Source: JANYIP01 sp031394045
Lineage (GTDB): Bacteria > Actinomycetota > Actinomycetes > Prado026
Length of the DNA stretch: 9,878 nt
Assembly (NCBI GenBank): GCA_031394045.1
Contig: JANMWN010000038.1
Location: 1-9,878, forward strand
Direction of reading: 5' to 3'
Shown: piece by piece, positions 5,698-9,878 of the stretch
Layout: every line of letters begins with the position of its first letter
Position numbering within the stretch: position 1 is the first letter of the stretch
Position numbers and translations under genes: made by a program
Notes under the pieces: model-generated
The model's input: only the letters and a program-made list of their open reading frames with translations
What the model was told of the DNA's origin: nothing
Databases searched by the model: none

Positions 5698-6015
5698 TTG
5701 CCGCCGACCGACCAGCCGGAGGTTCGAGCACGCCCGCAGCGCACCTGTGTGGGTTGTCGAGCCAAGGTGGCCAAGTCCGAGCTCCTCCGCCTCGTGGTCG
5801 TCGATGGGTGCCTCACCCCCGACCCCGCCGGGCGGGCACCAGGCCGCGGGGCGCACCTGCACCACGACCTGGACTGCCTCGAACTCGCGGTACGACGTCG
5901 AGCGTTCGCGCGGGCCCTGCGCCTGCCGGGCCCGCTGGACGTCAGCGTGCTGCGAGGGCACCTTGAGACAGCTAGTACCACCGCAAGCAGCAGCCCGAAC
6001 AGCACCGTCAGCTGA
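5698..6015 (+). CDS. ylxR: YlxR/RnpM-family RNA-binding protein (DUF448), TTG start
   Basis: 105 aa. The family signature RTCVGCRAKVAKSELLRLVV (15-34) is followed by the strand segment LTPDPAGRAPGRGAHLH (39-55) and the helix AVRRRAFARALRL (64-76), the normal YlxR order. Known members bind RNA and are encoded between nusA and infB; the Bacillus subtilis protein (RnpM) binds the RNase P RNA. The Cys pair C17/C20 is present. The position usually occupied by Tyr-x-Cys after GRGA is HLH here, with C60 a little further on. The TTG start at 5698 is supported by an excellent Shine-Dalgarno in the nusA 3' end. The frame is open far upstream only because it shadows nusA. The C-terminal tail (90-105) is Ser/Thr-rich and unlikely to be folded. 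An unusually long spacer with tandem repeats separates it from infB. Confidence 0.92.
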   Translation: MPPTDQPEVRARPQRTCVGCRAKVAKSELLRLVVVDGCLTPDPAGRAPGRGAHLHHDLDCLELAVRRRAFARALRLPGPLDVSVLRGHLETASTTASSSPNSTVS

Positions 6016-6042
6016 CCGTCCAGTCGGAAGCAGGTCGAGACG

Positions 6043-6083
6043 CACGATGACCACACGATGACCACACGATGACCACACGATGA
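6043..6083 (+). repeat. 11-bp tandem repeat (about 3.7 copies) between ylxR and infB
   Basis: The unit CACGATGACCA is exact at 6043-6053, 6054-6064 and 6065-6075, followed by 8 more matching bases to 6083. The unit is not a multiple of three and the array lies outside the two flanking genes. It repeats ATGA at an 11-nt spacing. Confidence 0.95.
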
Positions 6084-6100
6084 GCATGCCCACGTACTGA
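6047..6100 (+). other. Chain of four overlapping mini-ORFs upstream of infB
   Basis: ATG at 6047 reads M-T-T-R and stops at TGA 6059-6061. The next ATG (6058) overlaps that stop as ATGA and reads M-T-T-R to TGA 6070-6072. A third (6069) does the same to TGA 6081-6083. A fourth (6080) reads M-S-M-P-T-Y to TGA 6098-6100, 43 nt before the infB start. Reading is exact from the sequence; translation is not shown. The first ATG has only weak purine stretches upstream (AGGTCGAGA, 6032-6040). It could be a leader that passes ribosomes along to infB, a regulatory leader, or just a repeat expansion with no function. Confidence 0.35.
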
Positions 6101-6133
6101 CGGTCTGCGCCCGCGAGGGGCTCGGACCAAGAT

Positions 6134-6140
6134 GAGGAGA
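6134..6140 (+). promoter_or_regulatory. Ribosome-binding site that fixes the infB start
   Basis: GAGGAGA lies 3 nt before the GTG at 6144. An in-frame ATG at 6132 overlaps this site and has no site of its own, so it is unlikely to be the start. Confidence 0.75.
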
Positions 6141-6143
6141 GCA

Positions 6144-8954
6144 GTGGCCAAGGTCCGGGTCTACGAACTGGCAAAAGAGCTAGGGATCGAGAGCAAGGTC
6201 GTCATGACCAAGCTCACCGAGCTGGGCGAGTTCGTCCGGTCGGCGTCGTCGACGGTCGAGCCGCCTGTTGTACGCAAGCTGCGAGAGATCTTCCCCGCGC
6301 CGGCTGCCGCGCCGGCCCCCCCGACGCCCAAGGCGCCGGCCAAGAAGTCCGCCCCGGCGGCGGACGCCGCTGACGCACCCGCTGTCGTCGTTGCTGAGCC
6401 GGTCGCGCCGGTGCCGGCAGCAGTAGCGCCGTCCGCACCGGCAGTGGCGGCTGCGCCGTCCGAATCGGCTGCGCCAGCCGCGCCGTCGGCCGACCCGTTG
6501 GCGCCGGCTGCGAGCGCCGCACCGGCCCGCCCGTCCACCAGCAGCCCGGCGCGTCCGGCCGGTCCCCGGCCCGGCAACAACCCGTTCTCCTCCGAGAACT
6601 CCGGCATGCCCCGTCCCGGCGCGGCCCGTACGGCGCCCGGCCACGCACCGGGTGCGTCCGGCGCCCCTGGTGACGGTGCGGCACCTCGCCCGCCATCCGG
6701 CGTCCCTGGCGCACCGCGTCCAGCGGGTCATCCCAACCCCGGCATGATGCAGGGTCGTCCGCTTCCCTCCGCCCGCCCCGCTGGTCCTGGTGGTCCGGGT
6801 CGCCCGGCCGGTCCTGGTGGTCCGGGTCGCCCGGCCGGTCCCGGTGGCGCCGGTCGTCCCGCTGGTCCCGGCGCGGGTCGTCCAGCAGGTCCCGGTGGCG
6901 GCGGCTACGCCGGCCGTCCCGGTGGTGGCGGCGGTGGTGGTACGGGTGGTCCCGGCGCCGGTGGTGGTGGCGGTGGTGGGTTCGCCGGCCGTCCCGGCGG
7001 CGGTGGTAGCCGTGGTCGTGGTGGCGGCACCGCGGGCGCGTTCGGTCGACCCGGCGGCAAGCCGACGCGCGGCCGCAAGTCCAAGAAGCAGCGGCGTCAA
7101 GAGTTCGACAACATGCAGGCTCCGTCCATCGGCGGTGTGATCGCGCCTCGCGGTGGCGGTGCGGTCGTACGCATGCCGCGTGGGTCCTCGCTCACCGACT
7201 TCGCCGAGAAGATCAATGCCGACCCGGCCGCGCTCGTACGCATCCTGTTCGGGCTCGGCGAGATGGTGACAGCGACCCAGTCCGTCCAGGACGAGACGCT
7301 GGCGCTGCTCGGCGCCGAGCTCGACTTCGACGTGCAGATCGTGTCCCCGGAGGACGAGGACCGCGAGCTGCTCGAATCGTTCGACATCGAGTTCGGTGAG
7401 GACGAGGGCGACGACAGCGACCTGGTCATCCGGCCGCCGGTCGTCACCGTCATGGGCCACGTCGACCACGGCAAGACCCGCCTGCTCGACGCGATCCGCA
7501 ACACCAACGTGGTCAAGGGCGAGGCCGGTGGCATCACCCAGCACATCGGTGCCTACCAGGTGCACGCCATGACCAGCGCCGGCGAGCGCAAGATCACCTT
7601 CATCGACACCCCGGGTCACGAGGCGTTCACCGCCATGCGAGCCCGTGGTGCCCAGGTCACCGACATCGCGGTCCTCGTGGTGGCGGCCGACGACGGCGTG
7701 AAGCCCCAGACGATCGAGGCGCTCAACCACGCGCAGGCTGCGGGCGTACCCATCGTCGTGGCGGTCAACAAGATCGACAAGGAAGGCGCCGACCCGGCCA
7801 AGGTGCGCGGGCAGCTGACCGAGTACGGCCTGGTCGCCGAGGAGTACGGCGGCGACACGATGTTCGTCGACGTCTCGGCGCGCGAAGGACTCGGCCTCGA
7901 CGACCTGCTCGATGCGATCGTCCTGACCGCCGATGCCTCGCTCGACCTGCGTGCCAACCCGTCCCAGCCGGCCCAGGGCGTGTCGATCGAGGCCCACCTC
8001 GACCGGGGCCGCGGCCCGGTGGCGACCGTGCTCGTCCAGCGCGGCACCCTGCGGCCAGGCGACTCGATCGTGGCCGGCGAGGCCTTCGGCCGGGTCCGCG
8101 CCATGCTCGACGAGAACGGCGACACCGTCGACGAGGCCGGCCCTTCGCGCCCGGTCCTCGTGCTCGGTCTCACCGCGGTACCCGGTGCCGGCGACAACTT
8201 CCTGGTCGTCGCCGAGGATCGGATGGCCCGGCAGATCGCGCAGGCCCGGCAGTCCCGGGAGCGCAACGCCGCGCTCGCGCAGGCGCGCGGCCGCCGTACC
8301 CTCGAGCAGCTGTTCGAGTCGCTCGAGAAGGGCGAGGCCCAGCAGCTCAACCTCATCCTCAAGGGCGACGTGTCCGGGTCGGTCGAGGCCCTTGAGGACG
8401 CTCTGCTCAAGATCGATGTCGGCGACACCGTCGACCTGCGGGTCATCGACCGTGGCGTCGGCGCGATCACCCAGAACGACGTCAACCTCGCGGTGGCCTC
8501 CGACGCGGTGATCCTCGGCTTCAACGTGCGTCCGGCCGAGCGGGTCGGTGAGCTGATCGACCGCGAGGGCATCGACGTCCGCTACTACTCGATCATCTAC
8601 CAGGCCATCGACGACATCGAGGCCGCGCTCAAGGGGATGCTCAAGCCGGAGTACGAGGAGGCCCAGCTCGGCACAGCGGAGGTCCGCGAGGTCTTCCGCT
8701 CGTCCAAGTTCGGCAACATCGCCGGTTCGCTGGTGCGCTCGGGCACGATCGTCCGCAACTCCAAGGCCCGGCTCGTCCGTGACGGTGCTGTGGTCGTCGA
8801 GGGGCTGACGATCGAGTCGCTCAAGCGGTTCAAGGACGACGCGACCGAGGTCCGTGAGGGCTTCGAGTGCGGCATCGGGCTGGGCTCGTACAACGACATC
8901 AAGCCCGATGACGTGATCGAGACCTACGAGCTGCGCGAGAAGCCTCGCGGCTGA
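6144..8954 (+). CDS. infB: Translation initiation factor IF-2
   Basis: GTPase that brings fMet-tRNA to the 30S subunit and promotes 50S joining; 936 aa, long but typical for actinobacteria. The N-terminal IF2N domain (about 1-50) opens VAKVRVYELAKELGIES. A disordered Ala/Pro linker runs to about 140, then a Pro/Gly/Arg-rich stretch to about 310 and a basic GRKSKKQRR (310-318). A second IF2N-type domain covers about 344-398. The GTPase motifs are GHVDHGKT (G1, 438-445), GGITQHIG (G2, 462-469), DTPGHE (G3, 488-493), NKID (G4, 542-545) and SAREG (G5, 578-582). Domain II, domain III and the initiator-tRNA-binding domain IV follow to the end. The GTG at 6144 is chosen over the ATG at 6132 because of the GAGGAGA site and the family start 'VAKVRVYELAKE'. 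The DUF503 gene begins 20 nt downstream. Confidence 0.98.
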   Translation: MAKVRVYELAKELGIESKVVMTKLTELGEFVRSASSTVEPPVVRKLREIFPAPAAAPAPPTPKAPAKKSAPAADAADAPAVVVAEPVAPVPAAVAPSAPAVAAAPSESAAPAAPSADPLAPAASAAPARPSTSSPARPAGPRPGNNPFSSENSGMPRPGAARTAPGHAPGASGAPGDGAAPRPPSGVPGAPRPAGHPNPGMMQGRPLPSARPAGPGGPGRPAGPGGPGRPAGPGGAGRPAGPGAGRPAGPGGGGYAGRPGGGGGGGTGGPGAGGGGGGGFAGRPGGGGSRGRGGGTAGAFGRPGGKPTRGRKSKKQRRQEFDNMQAPSIGGVIAPRGGGAVVRMPRGSSLTDFAEKINADPAALVRILFGLGEMVTATQSVQDETLALLGAELDFDVQIVSPEDEDRELLESFDIEFGEDEGDDSDLVIRPPVVTVMGHVDHGKTRLLDAIRNTNVVKGEAGGITQHIGAYQVHAMTSAGERKITFIDTPGHEAFTAMRARGAQVTDIAVLVVAADDGVKPQTIEALNHAQAAGVPIVVAVNKIDKEGADPAKVRGQLTEYGLVAEEYGGDTMFVDVSAREGLGLDDLLDAIVLTADASLDLRANPSQPAQGVSIEAHLDRGRGPVATVLVQRGTLRPGDSIVAGEAFGRVRAMLDENGDTVDEAGPSRPVLVLGLTAVPGAGDNFLVVAEDRMARQIAQARQSRERNAALAQARGRRTLEQLFESLEKGEAQQLNLILKGDVSGSVEALEDALLKIDVGDTVDLRVIDRGVGAITQNDVNLAVASDAVILGFNVRPAERVGELIDREGIDVRYYSIIYQAIDDIEAALKGMLKPEYEEAQLGTAEVREVFRSSKFGNIAGSLVRSGTIVRNSKARLVRDGAVVVEGLTIESLKRFKDDATEVREGFECGIGLGSYNDIKPDDVIETYELREKPRG
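6777..6857 (+). repeat. 27-bp tandem repeats in the IF-2 linker
   Basis: Three nine-residue units PAGPGGPGR / PAGPGGPGR / PAGPGGAGR are encoded at 6777-6803, 6804-6830 and 6831-6857; the first two differ at only two bases. An eight-residue degenerate unit follows (6858-6881), then Gly-runs with GRPGGGG and SRGRGGG up to about 7030. All keep the infB frame. Confidence 0.9.
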
Positions 8955-8974
8955 CCGACGCTGACGCTGCGCCG

Positions 8975-9271
8975 ATGTTCACCGGGACGCTGAGCCTTGA
9001 CCTGCTGCTCGGCGACGTGCACTCCCTCAAGGAGAAGCGCCGCGTCGTGCGGCCGATCGTGGCTGAGCTCCGGCGCAGGTTCGAGGTCGCTGCCGCGGAG
9101 GCAGGCGACCTGGACCTGCACCGCAGGGCGTTGATCGGGGTGGCTGTCGTGGCACCCGACGCGGCGCACTGCAACGAGGTGCTCGACGCGTGCGAGCGGC
9201 TGGTGGCAGGGCGCCCTGAGATCGAGCTGTTGTCCGCGCGGCGACGGCTCCATTCCGAGGAGGACGAGTGA
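8975..9271 (+). CDS. DUF503 (YlxP-like) protein
   Basis: 98 aa, single small alpha/beta domain. DUF503 hallmarks are present: a first strand TGTLSLDLLL (3-12), the signature HSLKEKRRVVRPIVAELRRR (16-35), then LDLHRRALIGVAVVAPDAAH (46-65), EVLDACERLV and the closing strand ELLSARR. Members are found beside infB and rbfA in many bacteria, including Bacillus ylxP, and are thought to act around ribosome assembly or translation; no activity is firmly assigned. The ATG at 8975 is the first usual start codon after the infB stop and gives the normal family N-terminus, although no clear Shine-Dalgarno is seen in the 20-nt gap, so coupling to infB translation is likely. The stop overlaps the rbfA GTG start (GTGA, 9268-9271). 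Confidence 0.9.
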   Translation: MFTGTLSLDLLLGDVHSLKEKRRVVRPIVAELRRRFEVAAAEAGDLDLHRRALIGVAVVAPDAAHCNEVLDACERLVAGRPEIELLSARRRLHSEEDE

Positions 9272-9825
9272 CCGCTCACGAGGCACGGGCCCGCAAGATG
9301 GCCGACCGGATCCGGGTGATCGTCGCCGAGACCCTCGAGACCCGGGTCAAGGATCCGCGGCTCGGCTTCATCACGATCACTGACGCGCGGATCACCGGGG
9401 ACCTCGGCGAGGCGACCGTCTTCTACACCGTCCTCGGCGACGAGGCCGCGGTGGCCGACACCGCGGCCGCGCTCGAGAGTGCCAAGGGCGTGCTGCGTAG
9501 CGAGGTCGGGCAGCAGACGGGACTGCGGCGTACGCCGACGCTCGCCTTCGTCTCCGACTCCATCCCGGACAACGCCCGGGCGATCGACGACCTGCTGATG
9601 CGCGCGGCCGCCGCGGACGCCGAAGTGCACCGGGCAGCTGCCGGCGCTGTCTACGCCGGCGACCCGGACCCCTATCGCAGCACTCACGACGAAGCCGACG
9701 AAGCCGACGAAGCCGACGAAGCCGACGACGCCGACGAAGCCGGCGAAGCCGACGACGCTGCCGAAGGCACAGCGGGCGGCGCGGGCGGCGCGGGCGGCGC
9801 GGCCGGTGCGGCGCCGCGGGAGTGA
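9268..9825 (+). CDS. rbfA: 30S ribosome-binding factor RbfA with acidic repeat tail
   Basis: Binds the 30S subunit and assists 16S rRNA 5'-end maturation; 185 aa. The KH-like fold covers about residues 5-120: ARARKMADRIRVIVAETLE (6-24), VKDPRLGFITITDARIT (27-43), VFYTVLG (51-57), and the helix-kink-helix ALESAKGVLRSEVGQQTGLR (68-87) followed by TPTLAFVSDSIPDNA. The family is normally 115-150 aa, so about 45 residues are extra here: a tail of Asp-Glu-Ala repeats (141-163) and then Gly-Gly-Ala repeats (169-180). The GTG start overlaps the DUF503 stop by 4 nt and has AGGAGG (9258-9263) 4 nt upstream. The stop overlaps the truB GTG in the same GTGA fashion. Confidence 0.96.
   Translation: MTAHEARARKMADRIRVIVAETLETRVKDPRLGFITITDARITGDLGEATVFYTVLGDEAAVADTAAALESAKGVLRSEVGQQTGLRRTPTLAFVSDSIPDNARAIDDLLMRAAAADAEVHRAAAGAVYAGDPDPYRSTHDEADEADEADEADDADEAGEADDAAEGTAGGAGGAGGAAGAAPRE
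9688..9759 (+). repeat. 9-bp tandem repeat in the rbfA tail (Asp-Glu-Ala units)
   Basis: GACGAAGCC is exact at 9688-9696, 9697-9705, 9706-9714 and 9715-9723. Single-base variants follow at 9724, 9742 and 9751, with one more exact copy at 9733-9741: eight units in all. They encode a strongly acidic stretch. Confidence 0.95.
9772..9798 (+). repeat. 9-bp tandem repeat in the rbfA tail (Ala-Gly-Gly units)
   Basis: GCGGGCGGC is exact at 9772-9780, 9781-9789 and 9790-9798, directly after the acidic repeat, giving AGGAGGAGG near the C-terminus of RbfA. Confidence 0.9.
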
Positions 9826-9878
9826 GCCGCGGCCCGGCCGGCGCCGGGCCCTACGGGTCCGGCCTCCTCGTCGTCGAC
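9822..9878 (+). CDS. truB: tRNA pseudouridine(55) synthase TruB, N-terminal start (partial)
   Basis: The GTG at 9822 overlaps the rbfA stop (GTGA). The 19 visible codons read SRGPAGAGPYGSGLLVVD after the initiator. GLLVVD is the beginning of the TruB core (family 'GLLVVDKPAGWTSHDVV'), and truB after rbfA is a standard order. The enzyme makes pseudouridine 55 in the T-loop of tRNAs. The catalytic Asp and everything else lie beyond the window, so the call rests on this short motif and on position. Confidence 0.82.
   Translation, partial: MSRGPAGAGPYGSGLLVVD

Noticed and set aside
6043..6083. Reading the 11-bp repeats as a CRISPR array or iteron origin
   Set aside because: Units are only 11 bp, directly abutting with no spacers, and located inside a translation operon with no cas or replication genes.
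6132..6134. ATG at 6132 as the infB start
   Set aside because: It overlaps the GAGGAGA Shine-Dalgarno used by the GTG at 6144, and the extra residues MRRA are not part of the family N-terminus.
6790..7140. Small Val/Pro/Ala-rich plus-strand frame inside infB
   Set aside because: A frame-shifted reading of the Gly/Pro repeats (VPVAPVV and similar), not a gene.
6180..7997. 605-codon minus-strand frame antisense to infB
   Set aside because: The Thr/Arg/Gly-rich product mirrors the IF-2 linker repeats and GTPase codons and shows no domain.

Overview
The window is ordinary chromosomal DNA from a high-GC Gram-positive bacterium (Actinomycetes). The evidence is very high GC at third codon positions, frequent GTG starts, and the actinobacterial gene order GNAT - proS - ferritin-like (DUF4439) pair - rimP - nusA - ylxR - infB - DUF503 - rbfA - truB. 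A lineage near Nocardioidaceae/Propionibacteriales is a guess from sequence style only; I cannot fix the genus.

Layout. Positions 1-138 hold the last 45 codons of a GNAT acetyltransferase. A small minus-strand gene of unknown function (143-490) converges on it and is divergent from proS. proS (579-2348) is followed after 2 nt by a HAD-family hydrolase (2351-3100). A two-gene minus-strand unit comes next: a predicted Tat-type lipoprotein (3475-4020) and a DUF4439 ferritin-like protein (3056-3475). The 3' end of the latter overlaps the 3' end of the HAD gene by 45 bp. From 4120 to the end runs a tightly packed plus-strand translation/transcription operon: rimP, nusA, ylxR, infB, a DUF503 gene, rbfA and the first 19 codons of truB. 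Gene boundaries there are short gaps or GTGA stop/start overlaps, except for about 130 nt between ylxR and infB. There is no gene-free stretch over 300 nt, and I see no tRNA, rRNA, CRISPR, transposon, attachment site or convincing intrinsic terminator.

How the genes work together. ProS charges tRNA-Pro. RimP and RbfA mature the 30S subunit, NusA controls elongation, termination and antitermination, YlxR is a small RNA-binding protein of the nusA-infB operon, IF2 brings initiator tRNA to the ribosome, and TruB makes pseudouridine 55 in tRNA. The operon is one functional block linking transcription, ribosome assembly and initiation. The minus-strand ferritin-like pair looks like a conserved neighbour with an unrelated and undetermined job.

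Most of the window is textbook content, and no new defence or biosynthetic system is visible. The signal most worth a second look lies in the ylxR-infB gap. An 11-bp tandem repeat there spells three identical four-codon mini-ORFs (M-T-T-R-stop) chained by ATGA stop/start overlaps, and runs into a fourth six-codon mini-ORF that ends 43 nt before the infB start. Other observations are in-frame tandem repeats in rimP, infB and rbfA, a HAD protein lacking the usual second aspartate of motif I, an unrecognised 115-residue protein beside proS, and enrichment of GTAC.
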